Positions 24,642 to 35,100 of a stretch of 64,000 nucleotides of DNA are shown one piece after another (positions within the stretch are counted from its first letter, which is position 1; each line of letters starts with the position of its first letter). Source of the DNA: an uncultured Clostridia bacterium (GTDB lineage Bacteria > Bacillota > Clostridia > Lachnospirales > Anaerotignaceae). The notes under the pieces are model-generated. The model saw only the letters and a list, made by a program, of their open reading frames with translations. It had not been told where the DNA came from and searched no databases. The position numbers and the translations under genes are program-made. The stretch is from the NCBI GenBank assembly GCA_944384265.1, contig CALWSR010000006.1:38185-102184 (forward strand). Reading direction: 5' to 3'.

Positions 24642-25511
24642 TTATAAAATTCCGATTGCCGCCAGCACACCCAGTATGACGGTTAAACCAAACAATGCCT
24701 TTGTCACATTCAAGCCCTTTTTTGCAAAAAAGCCATAAATACATCCCACTGTCACCAATGGCAGAATCCCCGGCATAATACCGTCTAATATACTTTGTAC
24801 CACAAATTCCTTTCCGGAAAGATTAAATTCCAAAGAGGATGAAACCTTAACATAATTTCCTGCCAAAATACCCATCATAAACAAGCCTAATATGGATAAA
24901 ACCTCTATCACCATTTGCATTTTATCTCCAACCACCTCACTGGCGGCAGAGCGGCCCAGTCGAAAGCCTAATTGTGCAAAGTAATATCCAATGACCAGCT
25001 GATAGGTTGCAAAGCAAATAAAGGGTATCAGTGAACCTAAGGGACTTCCCTGCTGCGCCCAAGGCAGCGCAATGGCAATAAATATATACTGTACTGTACC
25101 AGAATCAATGGAATCGCCAATGCCGGCCAGTGCGCCCATCAATCCGGCCTTGGAGTTGTAAATCAAATCATCGTCTATTGTAATTGGTTTTTTTTCATAC
25201 ACTTCCTTTGCACGGGCGCTTTCCAATGAGGCCACAATTCCTGTAATGGTACCGCCTCCCCAGGATAACTGGGTGTTAAAAAACAGCATATGTCTTTGAT
25301 AAGCCTCTATCAAATCCTGCTTGTTTTTATACAGCTTTTTCAATATAGGCATCAATGCCCACAGCAATGCAGGAGCAATATATTTATCAAAGCAATGGGG
25401 AATTTCATTGGCAAAATAAAATCTTAGCCATGCAAATCCCACATCTTTTTTTGTAACGGTTTCCGGCTGTAAATTTATATTTTTATCAATTACACTCAAT
25501 TTAAACACCAC
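24642..25511 (-). CDS. PTS mannose-family EIID component
   Basis: A 289-residue membrane subunit of the ManZ/EIID family: TKKDVGFAWLRFYFANEIPH, the LSWGGGTITGIVASLE segment, AGLMGALAGIGDSIDSGTVQ (conserved G-D motif), and hydrophobic C-terminal helices. With EIIC it forms the sugar channel. It lies 9 bases after EIIC and 53 before EIIB. Confidence 0.95.
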   Translation of the reverse strand: MVFKLSVIDKNINLQPETVTKKDVGFAWLRFYFANEIPHCFDKYIAPALLWALMPILKKLYKNKQDLIEAYQRHMLFFNTQLSWGGGTITGIVASLESARAKEVYEKKPITIDDDLIYNSKAGLMGALAGIGDSIDSGTVQYIFIAIALPWAQQGSPLGSLIPFICFATYQLVIGYYFAQLGFRLGRSAASEVVGDKMQMVIEVLSILGLFMMGILAGNYVKVSSSLEFNLSGKEFVVQSILDGIMPGILPLVTVGCIYGFFAKKGLNVTKALFGLTVILGVLAAIGIL

Positions 25512-25520
25512 CCTTATTTT

Positions 25521-26345
25521 TTAATAATCATCGTCATCCTCATCAGCATTTGCAGAAAAACCAGCATCCTGCACCTTTGAAAGTGTTTCTGATTTAGCCA
25601 TTACATAAATAATGGCAATAATGGTGCCAATGATTGCATAGGTTATCATTGTAACATTTAAGCTTTTTAAAATAATTGCCATAAAATATGCCAATAAGAA
25701 AAATACAATGTAGTTCTTTTTTCCAATGACATATACTGTTACCGCAATACCTATGGCAGCCAAACCGCCGCCTATTACCTCTAATATATGGAACACAATC
25801 GTACCGGAAGCAGAGGATACCACTTCAGCTATAATAGGCGCTCCATAATACAATGCAATAAACATAAATGGAACAAATATCAAGCAGGAAATGATAATCG
25901 GCATACCTATAATAGAAAATGACAGCATTCTTTCATTTCCCTGGGCTGCATATTTGTCTGCCATTTTTTGCATTACAATGGTATTTAAGAAAAAGCGAAG
26001 CTGATACAAATAGCTTCCCAGCAATCCAACAGGCACTGCCACACCGATTGCCGCTTCGGGCGTCAAATTTCCCAGCAGTGCCACCGGTACAGCAATGGAA
26101 GTTGCCACACAAGGCTCACTTGGCATTTGTCCTCCCGGAGCAAATACACCCATAAAAATCAGCTGAATTGCCGCTGTAATGAGCATGGCCTCCTCCACTC
26201 TGCCAAACACCAGTCCGCAAACCAAGCCGGACATCATGGGAGAAAAGCGCATTGTCAGTGTTGCTCCCCCCAATAAAAACCTGCCCATAATTCCCGCTAC
26301 CCAAAATGCAATAATCAGGGCTTGTATTACAGTGATATTTTCCAT
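25521..26345 (-). CDS. PTS mannose-family EIIC component
   Basis: A 274-residue membrane protein of the ManY/sorbose EIIC family: IIAFWVAGIMGRFLLGGATL, PMMSGLVCGLVFGRVEEAML, QLIFMGVFAPGGQMPSEPC. GGAGGGAG precedes the ATG at 26345; the frame is open to 26363 but that adds only a short basic stretch. The C-terminus is an unusual acidic tail (ADEDDDDY), similar to that on EIIA of the same operon. It is the first PTS gene after the 6-phosphogluconate dehydrogenase gene. Confidence 0.95.
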   Translation of the reverse strand: MENITVIQALIIAFWVAGIMGRFLLGGATLTMRFSPMMSGLVCGLVFGRVEEAMLITAAIQLIFMGVFAPGGQMPSEPCVATSIAVPVALLGNLTPEAAIGVAVPVGLLGSYLYQLRFFLNTIVMQKMADKYAAQGNERMLSFSIIGMPIIISCLIFVPFMFIALYYGAPIIAEVVSSASGTIVFHILEVIGGGLAAIGIAVTVYVIGKKNYIVFFLLAYFMAIILKSLNVTMITYAIIGTIIAIIYVMAKSETLSKVQDAGFSANADEDDDDY

Positions 26346-26380
26346 AATCTCCCTCCTTAACAAATTTCATACAGCTGAAA

Positions 26381-27277
26381 TCATTGCTTTGCCACTTTGT
26401 GGCCTCCAAAGCCTTTTCTGAGCGATGCCACAACCTTTCCTGTAAATGTGTCCTCCTCCAAAGAACGGTATCGCATCATAAGGGCCAATGTGATGACAGG
26501 CAGGTTTACATTTCTTTTCAGGGCCTCCTGCACGGTCCATTCCCCTTCTCCTGAGGCATACATAATGCCTTTTATTTTTTCCAGATTAGGGTCCTCTCTA
26601 AATGCTTCCTCCGCCAGCTCCATCAGCCAGGACCTTACAACAGAACCATGGTTCCAAAGCCTTGCCACTTTTTCATTGTCATATTGATAAGGACATCTTT
26701 GCAATAAATCAAATCCCTCTCCTATGGCCTGCATCATGCCGTATTCTATACCATTGTGGACCATTTTCAGATAATGTCCGCTTCCTGCCGGACCGGTATA
26801 TAAATAGCCGTCCTTTTGGGCCAATTTGCTGAAAATTGGCTCTATGTAATGAAATTTGTCTTTATCTCCGCCAATCATAAAATTGCCGCCGTTTAATGCA
26901 CCGTTTACTCCTCCTGATGTGCCGGCATCAAAAAAATAAATTCCTTTTTGTTTTAATAATCCATAGTTTGAAAGAGAATCCTCATAAAAGGAATTTCCCC
27001 CGTCAATGACATAATCTCCCTCCTGCAATATCTCAGAAAGCTTTGCTGCCATATTTTTTGTAATCTCTCCGGCAGGCAGCATAAGCCATATGATTTTAGG
27101 AGAGCTTAGTTTTTCAACAAGCTCCTTTACAGAATCCACAGTTGGAATGCCATGGCTGCATGCCTGCTTTCTTGTGCCTTCCTCTACGTCATAGCCTATT
27201 ATGTCAAAATCATTTCTTTTAAAATTTAAAGCGATATTAAAACCCATTTTCCCAAGACCGATTATTCCTACCTGCAT
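26381..27277 (-). CDS. 6-phosphogluconate dehydrogenase, short (YqeC/GntZ-like) form
   Basis: A 298-residue decarboxylating 6-phosphogluconate dehydrogenase, shorter than the ~470-residue classical Gnd and like the NAD-preferring YqeC type. Landmarks are MQVGIIGLGKMGFNIALNFK, YVIDGGNSFYEDS, FFDAGTSGGVNGA (substrate loop), GSGHYLKMVHNGIEYGMMQA with the catalytic Lys/Asn, and the C-terminal domain ending GFGGHKV. It makes ribulose 5-phosphate and CO2. As the first gene of the operon, behind a good promoter and GAGGAGG, it suggests that 6-phosphogluconate is a pathway intermediate. Confidence 0.93.
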   Translation of the reverse strand: MQVGIIGLGKMGFNIALNFKRNDFDIIGYDVEEGTRKQACSHGIPTVDSVKELVEKLSSPKIIWLMLPAGEITKNMAAKLSEILQEGDYVIDGGNSFYEDSLSNYGLLKQKGIYFFDAGTSGGVNGALNGGNFMIGGDKDKFHYIEPIFSKLAQKDGYLYTGPAGSGHYLKMVHNGIEYGMMQAIGEGFDLLQRCPYQYDNEKVARLWNHGSVVRSWLMELAEEAFREDPNLEKIKGIMYASGEGEWTVQEALKRNVNLPVITLALMMRYRSLEEDTFTGKVVASLRKGFGGHKVAKQ

Positions 27278-27350
27278 ATATACCTCCTCATAAAAACAAA
27301 TGATTTTCCAGAAAATATATTTGTAGAGCTCTTACAATTTTCTTAATTTC

Positions 27351-27378
27351 ATTATAAAAATTATTTTTTAAAAGTCAA
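27351..27378 (-). promoter_or_regulatory. Promoter of the sugar-acid PTS operon
   Basis: Reverse strand: TTGACT (27373-27378), a 16-bp spacer and TATAAT (27351-27356), 73 bases before the start codon. AAAAATTATTTTT occurs in the spacer and again just upstream (from about 27389), a possible binding site for the RpiR regulator. No -24/-12 (sigma-54) element was seen, although many mannose-family PTS operons use one. Confidence 0.65.
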
Positions 27379-27399
27379 TTAGTTTTTAAAAATTATTTT

Positions 27400-28204
27400 T
27401 AATTTGTATAAATTAACAAGAAATAATTTTCAAAATATTTTTTTGACATCTATATTTTCTCCATATTTTTATACTAATTTTTATGCAAATCAAACGAATT
27501 TACACTTTATTTTTTATTTTATCCATTTTATTCTATTTTACTATTTTTAAAAAATATTTTTAATTTATTTTATATTATTAAAATTTAATACCACTTATAT
27601 TTCAAATTTTCAAAACCTCCTATTTTATGGACAGCCATATCAAAATCGGCTGGAGTACACAAAAATGAAATATGCCACAACACCCTCTGCTCTTTTCAAA
27701 ATATTTTCAATCCAAAAAAAGCCCCACAAATGATTTTTCTAAAAAAGCAGTGTAAAGCCATATATATCAAATCATTTTTTTACTGTCACCTTCTTGTCAA
27801 AAAAAGCAGTATTGCCGTATACAGCCAAAACAGCTCTTTTTATCATACTATCCAAAGGAATTCATTTTTAAACAAAAAAATCACTTTACAAATCCATATT
27901 CATACCTGCAAAAATACTGTATCAATGCCATAAAAATAAGCCCTTTCGGGCTTATCTTTATAACAAATTTGATTGTTGTACAAATAAAATGCTTTCCATA
28001 AATATGGGGGCTGTGTTTTTCATTTTATTTGATTTTTACAATATGGCTGAAATGGATTAGACATTTGCTTTTTAGGCCGCTTTTTTGTTGTAAAAAACAA
28101 TAAAATCGGCTTTTAAACCATTTTCTATTTTTTAGAAGGCAGTGACATTTTATGGTTTTGTTGTTTTGCAAAATGATATTATATATTTTATTCTCCAAAG
28201 CCCA
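27400..28204. other. A/T-rich gene-free stretch
   Basis: About 800 bases of very A/T-rich spacer between the PTS operon promoter and the end of the histidine kinase gene. It contains the terminator at 27936-27955. Short frames here have no ribosome binding sites or recognisable content. Confidence 0.5.
27931..27955 (-). terminator. Terminator of the two-component operon
   Basis: On the reverse strand ATAAGCCC, a GAAA tetraloop and GGGCTTAT are followed by five T residues (the TTTTTA read at 27931-27935). A textbook intrinsic terminator, about 250 bases after the kinase stop. Confidence 0.8.
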
Positions 28205-30427
28205 TCATTCTTCCTCTTCTTCTGTTTCCTCCTCCTCTTGCCAAAGGGGCATCATAATAATGGCTTTAAACAAATCTCCATCTATATTGATTTCAAACCT
28301 TCCGTCCTGTATTTCGGAAAGGCTTTTTGCAATGGATAAGCCAAGTCCTGCTCCTTCTGTGGTACGGGAGGCATCTCCTCTTACAAACCGTTCCATCAGC
28401 TGTTCCGGTGTAATGTCAATGGAAACAGCAGAAATATTTTTCATAATCAATACGCCCATGCCTTCCATTTTAAAAATATCAATATATACTCTGGAATTTT
28501 CCATAGAATATTTGATAACATTGGATATCAAATTCTCCAATATTCTCCACATATGCCTTCCGTCTGCATAAATAATGGTTTCCTCCTGAGAGTTGATTTT
28601 AAATATCAGTCCGGCTTTTTTTATTTTTTCCTCCAGTTCTCCTATGGACTGCATCAACAGCATTTTTAAATCCACTTTTTCCTTTGTCACAGTCAAATTG
28701 CCGCTGGAGGCTTTGCTTGCTTCAATCAAATCCTCTATCAGCTGTTTCAATCTGTATGATTTTTCGTGAAGCACCTCCACAAATTCCTTTGCTGTGGCAT
28801 TTTCCAAATTTTCTTTTCCCAGCAAATCTACATAAGTGATAATGGATGTCAAAGGCGTTTTCAAATCATGGGAAACATTTGTAATCAGCTCTGCTTTCAT
28901 TCTTTCCCCTTTTACAGCCTCATTGACAGCCTGCTTCAGACCATTTTGTATATTGGCAACATCCACAGCAAAATTATGAAAGGAGGGGGAAATTTTTGTC
29001 AAATCCAATTCATAGGACAAATTTCCCTTTGATGTTTCTTTTACAGAAATCATGATTTTTGTCAAAGAACCTAATGCTCTGGCACAAAGGGCTGCTGCCA
29101 CCGCATTGAATGCAATGATGCAAAACAACAAAAATAGCACAATGCTGCTTGTACCATACTCTATGGCATAAAGCAAAAATATAGACATCAAACAATTTGC
29201 CATGCCATAGCCAATTAACAAAAATACAATCCAGCCCCGAAATGTTTTTCCGCTGAACAAATAGCTGATTTTACGCAATATTGCTGCTATGAGTGTATTG
29301 CTTAAAAAATTTTTCCCTTTGATTTGTCTGGAAATGCTGGTTGCAAAGCTCAGCAGCGCCGTTGCATAAAGCACCAGCAATGCCCCCAAAAGAGTGGAAA
29401 ATATGTATGTCCAAAAATAATAATAGCTGTTATACAATATGGCATTGGAAAACATAATGCCTGCTGTTGCACAAAAAAAGCTGAATATACAAAAGCATAT
29501 AATATGAATATCATTGTATATTTTATCTACAAAAAAATATTCTATTTTTCCTCCCCTCTGCTTTTGTCCTGCCACCCATATCAAATAGACCAGTGTCAAA
29601 AGCATTGTAATGCAGGCTGTGACACCGATGCCAAGCAATATGGGGTAGCTTTGCTTTACCATGTTAAATTCCTCTTGCTCCTGATAAAATGCGTCCCCTC
29701 TTAACAGCGGGTCCCGAATGGCAGCATACAGCTTATAGCTGCTTTCCTCCAGTGTGATATTGTGATATTCCATATAATAGCCCAAATTATCGCTTGAAAA
29801 TTCTCCCGAAAGCACAATGGTTCTTTCCATTTCTGAAAGGCCGTCCTTTGAAATGTTTCCCGCCGCCTTGACACCATTTTCATCCTCTAAATAATAAAAG
29901 AAATTTTCATATTCATTCAGTTCTCTTTTCATGCTGCGATAATATTCCAGCTGATTTTGTATAAACATATTTCTGTACTGGGGCAGTCTTGTTTCCACCA
30001 ATGTTTTATATTCTTCAAAATTTTCCTGCAAATTTTCAGGAATTTCATTTTTCACAATCAACCCATCATAGGTGTCATTTACTTCTGTGCTTTGTGTAAT
30101 CACGCCATCTATCACATTGTAATAGGTTTTAAAGCTATTTAACAATTCTTCTCTGGAAAGATGCTCTCCTGCTTCAATGCTGCTTTCGTCTTGATAATAA
30201 ATGCAAACACCAATCACATCATCCAAAAGCTGGTTAAAGCGCAGTCTGAAATTTTCCGTTTCATAATAGGTATCTGTATTGATTGCCTGAAACTGCCAGT
30301 TTTGACTGATGTTTGCAAATATAATGCCTGCTAAATATAATGTCAATATACTGATAAAATAAATGGTTGCAGCAAAAATTTTTGTTCTTGTCAAATACTG
30401 GCTAGTTTTTTTCGATTTTGTAGCCAA
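28205..30427 (-). CDS. Membrane sensor histidine kinase
   Basis: A 740-residue kinase. A first helix (about 15-37) is followed by an extracellular sensor region of about 230 residues. A cluster of hydrophobic helices follows (about 265-450), and then a linker. The dimerisation domain has the phospho-accepting His in ITNVSHDLKTPLTSIITYVD, and the ATPase domain has N-box RILENLISNVIKYS and G-box TTEGAGLGLSIAKSL. The tail is acidic (EEEETEEEEE). It overlaps the response regulator gene by 26 bases. The multi-helix membrane part resembles VanS/BceS-like envelope sensors only loosely; the signal is unknown. Confidence 0.93.
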   Translation of the reverse strand: MATKSKKTSQYLTRTKIFAATIYFISILTLYLAGIIFANISQNWQFQAINTDTYYETENFRLRFNQLLDDVIGVCIYYQDESSIEAGEHLSREELLNSFKTYYNVIDGVITQSTEVNDTYDGLIVKNEIPENLQENFEEYKTLVETRLPQYRNMFIQNQLEYYRSMKRELNEYENFFYYLEDENGVKAAGNISKDGLSEMERTIVLSGEFSSDNLGYYMEYHNITLEESSYKLYAAIRDPLLRGDAFYQEQEEFNMVKQSYPILLGIGVTACITMLLTLVYLIWVAGQKQRGGKIEYFFVDKIYNDIHIICFCIFSFFCATAGIMFSNAILYNSYYYFWTYIFSTLLGALLVLYATALLSFATSISRQIKGKNFLSNTLIAAILRKISYLFSGKTFRGWIVFLLIGYGMANCLMSIFLLYAIEYGTSSIVLFLLFCIIAFNAVAAALCARALGSLTKIMISVKETSKGNLSYELDLTKISPSFHNFAVDVANIQNGLKQAVNEAVKGERMKAELITNVSHDLKTPLTSIITYVDLLGKENLENATAKEFVEVLHEKSYRLKQLIEDLIEASKASSGNLTVTKEKVDLKMLLMQSIGELEEKIKKAGLIFKINSQEETIIYADGRHMWRILENLISNVIKYSMENSRVYIDIFKMEGMGVLIMKNISAVSIDITPEQLMERFVRGDASRTTEGAGLGLSIAKSLSEIQDGRFEINIDGDLFKAIIMMPLWQEEEETEEEEE

Positions 30428-31097
30428 TTCCCCACACCACCTTCAAATATCTCGGTTCCTTTGGATTGATTTCTATTTTTTCTCTGATTCTTCTGATATG
30501 TACAGAAACAGTGTTTTCCGGCGCAAAGGAAAGCTCCTTCCAAACATTTTCATAAATTTGGTCAATGGAAAACACCTTTCCTGCATTTTCCATCAAAAGC
30601 TGTAATATGCCATATTCTGTGGCAGTCAGCTTCACCTTTTCTCCCTCCACTCTCACCTCCTTGGCATCCTTATCCAGCTCCAGCCCTCCTATTTTAATGG
30701 TATTGCTTTTTTGGGCAATGCTGCCCAGTGTGGTATAGCGGCGCATTTGGCTTTTTACCCTTGCCAGCAGCTCCAAAGGGTTAAAGGGCTTTGTAATATA
30801 ATCGTCCGCACCAAAATTTAATCCTAATATTTTGTCTGTATCCTCTGATTTTGCAGACAATATAATAATAGGAATGTTCAGCCTTTCTCTGATTTTAATG
30901 GTTGTGTTTAATCCATCCAGCTTTGGCATCATAATATCCAAAAGAATTAAGTGGACTTCATTTTCCTCCAATGCCCGCAGTGCCTCCTCTCCATTATAGG
31001 CCTTTATGATGTTATAATTTTCTTGTTTTAAATAAATCTCAATGGCGTCCACAATAGACTTTTCATCATCGCATACCAATATATTAAATTTTTCCAT
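30402..31097 (-). CDS. OmpR/PhoB-family response regulator
   Basis: A 231-residue regulator. The receiver has the acidic pair in LVCDDEKS, phospho-Asp 54 in HLILLDIMMPKLDG and the Lys in DDYITKPFNP. The winged-helix effector has LTATEYGILQLLMENAGKVF and VSVHIRRIREKIE. I use the ATG at 31097, 8 bases after AGGAGGGG; the frame is open to 31121. It acts with the overlapping kinase gene. Targets are unknown, though the DMT exporter gene lies just upstream. Confidence 0.95.
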   Translation of the reverse strand: MEKFNILVCDDEKSIVDAIEIYLKQENYNIIKAYNGEEALRALEENEVHLILLDIMMPKLDGLNTTIKIRERLNIPIIILSAKSEDTDKILGLNFGADDYITKPFNPLELLARVKSQMRRYTTLGSIAQKSNTIKIGGLELDKDAKEVRVEGEKVKLTATEYGILQLLMENAGKVFSIDQIYENVWKELSFAPENTVSVHIRRIREKIEINPKEPRYLKVVWGIGYKIEKN

Positions 31098-31213
31098 TTT
31101 TACTGCCCCTCCTGATACCATATTTCACCTGCCTGTTATAAAATATTACAGCATTTGCTATCACTATAACAGCACAGATTTACAATTATCCTAACCATTG
31201 TCTTAAAAAATTC

Positions 31214-32107
31214 TTACGATTGCTGTATTTTTCTCTCTTCTGTCATACGGAGCAAAATCCCTCCCAGCACCAGCAGTATGCCAATGAGCTTTTGCCAGGA
31301 TATCCCTTCTGAAAACACCAAAATACCAATGACAGAAGCCACAACAGGCTCTGTTGTGGCCAGTACAGAGGCCTTGCTGGCTTCCATGGCACTAAGTCCC
31401 TTTGTGTAGCAAATATAGGGTACCAGTGCTGTAAATACAGAAAATAAAAGCATTTCTATCCACACACCTTGTGCCGTAATTTTTTGAAACAATGCCAAAG
31501 GCTTTACCATAAAAAGCAAAAACAGCATTGCCATCAAAAATGTATAAAATGTCACAGTAAAAGAAGGATATCCCTTTTTTAAAGCAAATGTGCCAAAAAT
31601 ACTGTACAATGCATAGCCCACTCCTGAGCAGAGGCCAAACCATATTCCCTTTGCAGAATAATGAAGGGCCTGTGCATCTGCCATTCCTGTCACCAGCACA
31701 CAGCCTGCAAATGTCATGGCAACCACAATGCATTTTTTATATGTCAGCTTTTCATGAAACAAAAAAACAGAAAGCACCATCACAATGGCCGGTGCCGTAT
31801 ACAGCAATACAGCAGCCACACCCAAGCTGGTTTCGTTGATTGCTTTCATATAGCACCAGCTAAAAAATACAAAGCTGCATATTCCTGTACCAATAAAATA
31901 TTTTATATCTGTTATACCATAGATACGAAGCAATTTTTTATCTTTGCTATACAATATGACTGCCAAAAGCAACACATCCACAACCATTTTGATAAAAAGC
32001 ATTTCCATTTCAGAAAAGCCAAGCACTGTAATCCGTTTTGTAAACAGTCCAATACAACCCCAGCATATTCCTGCAAGCAATATCAAAATCCATGCCCCAT
32101 TTTTCAC
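31214..32107 (-). CDS. EamA/DMT-superfamily permease
   Basis: A 297-residue membrane protein with ten predicted helices in two EamA repeats: LLAGICWGCIGLFTKRI near the start, WCYMKAINETSLGVAAVLLY, GLCSGVGYALYSIFGTFALK, CYTKGLSAMEASKASVLATT and EPVVASVIGILVFSEGISWQ. Such proteins usually export metabolites or amino acids. It starts 11 bases after addA and is presumably cotranscribed with it. Substrate not readable. Confidence 0.9.
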   Translation of the reverse strand: MKNGAWILILLAGICWGCIGLFTKRITVLGFSEMEMLFIKMVVDVLLLAVILYSKDKKLLRIYGITDIKYFIGTGICSFVFFSWCYMKAINETSLGVAAVLLYTAPAIVMVLSVFLFHEKLTYKKCIVVAMTFAGCVLVTGMADAQALHYSAKGIWFGLCSGVGYALYSIFGTFALKKGYPSFTVTFYTFLMAMLFLLFMVKPLALFQKITAQGVWIEMLLFSVFTALVPYICYTKGLSAMEASKASVLATTEPVVASVIGILVFSEGISWQKLIGILLVLGGILLRMTEERKIQQS

Positions 32108-32118
32108 TGTTTTTCCCC

Positions 32119-35100
32119 CTATTCTGTCATGGCAATGGCTTTTCCCAAAGCAAAGGAATATAGATAAGCTTCTTTCACTTTTTTTCCTGTTGTTTTTTCC
32201 AGTGCCTTTTTGTAAAAATACATTTGTACTTCATACTGCTTTTTGAGGGTAGCTGCATTTTTTTCTCCCCCTATTCTGTCATTTTTATAGTCTAGCAGCA
32301 CAATTTCTCCTTCCTCTTCAAAAAAGCAGTCTATAATACCATGTATCACAACGGTATCCTTTACATTTTCATATTCCCCTTGCAAAAAAATCTCATTTGC
32401 CTCCACCAGCATAGAAAATGCCTTTTCCTTTTCCACATAGGAGGCCCTTCGGATTCTTTGCGCAAGAGAGGATGCAAAAAAGCCTGCAATTTCATCACAG
32501 CGCAATGCCTGTGCTTCTTTTGGAGAGAGAATATTTTTTTCTGTCAATTCTTTTATTTTTTGTTTGATTTCTTCCACAGAATATGCTTTTGTCATATCCG
32601 CCTGCTCCATAAATGTATGGGTGGCTGTACCAATTTCCAAGGCAGTCAGGCCTTTTTCCTCTTTTTCAAATTTAGGCAGCTCCAAAACCCTTTTCCACTG
32701 CTGCTGCTGTTCAAAAATACCTTCTGCCTCCTGCCATTTTCTTTTGATTTCGGAAATGGAAAAATTTCCCTGAAGCTTTGCAGCCATTTTATATTCATAT
32801 TCCCAGCTTAACTGATAAAACACTTTATCTCTTTTTCCGCTGTAATCTCTTTCATTGTCCCAATTTTCAAAATATTGTTTGATTTGCTTTTGCTCTTTTT
32901 TTTCTTCTGTTTCCGGTATTTTTGCTTCAGACTCCTTTTCTGCTGCAATGCGCCAAACAGAAGCATCCTCCAAAATAAACTCCTCATCAACAGGCAGGTG
33001 ATGCTCCTCCAAAAAGCCTTTTGCGGCTTTATGCCGCAGCAGTGCCGGCATCACCCAATCCAAGCTATTTTTTGCCTGTGCCATTTTAGATACAGGCAAT
33101 GCCCTCTCCTTTGTGGAAGCAGTCACAAGCCATTGGCTCAGGCTTTTTTCCATATCCTTTACACAGCCTGTCAGTATCAGCTTTTCTTTGGCTCTTGTCA
33201 TGGCCACATAAAGCACTCGCATTTCTTCAGAAATATTTTCTTGTCTGATTTTTTGTTCCAATGCCTTTTTGGACAATGTGGTATAGCTGACTCTCTGCTC
33301 CAAATCCATATAATTGAGGCCAATTCCCATTTGATGGTCCAGCAGCACCTTTTTGTGCAAATCCTTTGTGTTAAACTCCTTTGCCATATCCGCAACAAAT
33401 ACCACAGGAAATTCCAATCCCTTGCTTTTGTGTATGGTCATAATACGCACCATGTTTTCATTTTCATTCAGAAGCCTTGCAGAGCCGGTGCTGTCCTCGC
33501 TTGCTTTTTTAATATTTTCAATATATCTGACAAAATGAAAAAGTCCCTTTAGGCTGCTTTTTTCATATTCCTCTGCCTTTTGTATCAAAAAACGCAGATT
33601 TGCCTGTCTCAGCTTTCCTCCTGCTGTCACGCCTACATAATCAAAATAGCCGGTTTCTCCATAAAGATACCACAATAGCTGACTGATGGAGCAGTCCTTT
33701 GCTTTTTTTCTCCAAAGAGCAATATCCTCCATAACGCCTTCCAGCCTTTGTGTGATTTTTATGATTTCCTCCCCTGCATCCAAAGGGATGCTTTCTGCAT
33801 TTTTTCCATAGTGTTCTATGCAGTATAATATACATTCGTAATAATTGGCATCTCCTTCTGCTGCCATGCGAATTTCCATCAGCTCCTCTGCTGTAAAGCC
33901 GTATATGGGACAGTGCAGCAAAGAAAGCAGAGGGATGTCCTGTATGGGATTATCCAGCACACAAAGGAGATTGGATATGGTCATCACTTCCAATGTATCA
34001 AAATAGCCAAGAGAGGCTTCGGCATAAAAAGGGATGTCCTCTTTTAAAAACACATTGTCAAACACCCCCTCCCAGCTTTTTGCACTTCTTAGCAATATGG
34101 CAATGTCTTCAAATGCCATAGGTCTGTAACATCCTGTTTTTTTGTCCAATACATGATATTTTTCTTCTGTTATCATTTTTTTGATGCGTTTTGCAATGGC
34201 AAATGCTTCCTGCTCTCTTCTGCCCCATTCTGCAATGATGCTTTCTGTGTCCTCCTGGAAGGATTGCTTAGGCATTGTGTTGCTTTGTAGCAATATCACC
34301 TCATTTTCTCCTCCGCAGCTTCCCTCAAACATGGGAAAGATTGCCCCTGCATACAGTGCGGCCTCATCATCATACACAAGCCCCCCCACTTTTTCCGACA
34401 TAATCTGGCGGAATATAAAATTGATGCCGTCCAAAACATTTTTGCGGCTTCTAAAATTTTGAGAAAGCAATATTTTTTGTTCCTGTCCCTGTTCCAATGT
34501 ATAGTCATAATATTTTTTCATAAAAATTTCCGGCATGGCCAAACGAAAACGATAGATACTTTGCTTGACGTCCCCTACCATAAATCGGTTGTGCTTGCCT
34601 TGGCTTTTTTTGGAAACAGCAGACAATATCATTTCCTGTATCATGTTACTGTCTTGATATTCGTCCACTAATACCTCATCATATTTTTGCTGCAATTCCA
34701 ATGCGGCCTCTGTGGGCAGTATGTTTTCCGGCGTGCTGCCCTCCTGCAAAAGCACCCTCATGCAAAAATGCTCATAATCACCAAAATCCAAAAGCCTTTT
34801 TTCTTTTTTTACAGCCTGATATTTTTCTATAAACAATTTTACAATATTGGCCAATGCTTTTACAATGGGGTATAATTTTTTGGTCTGCTCCTCCATGGTG
34901 TCAATGGAATAGGGAAAAAGCTCCTCCCCAATGGCTGCGGCACTTTGCTTTGCCTTTTTGCGAAACTCTTGTATTTGCTTTGCAATTTCCTTTTTTTCTC
35001 CTCTGTATGCCGGCATTTTTTCAAAGGAAAGCTGTTTTAGCTGTTTTTTGACATGGCGAAAAGGCAGAGAATGTATGTTTTTATAATTCTCCGCCATTTC

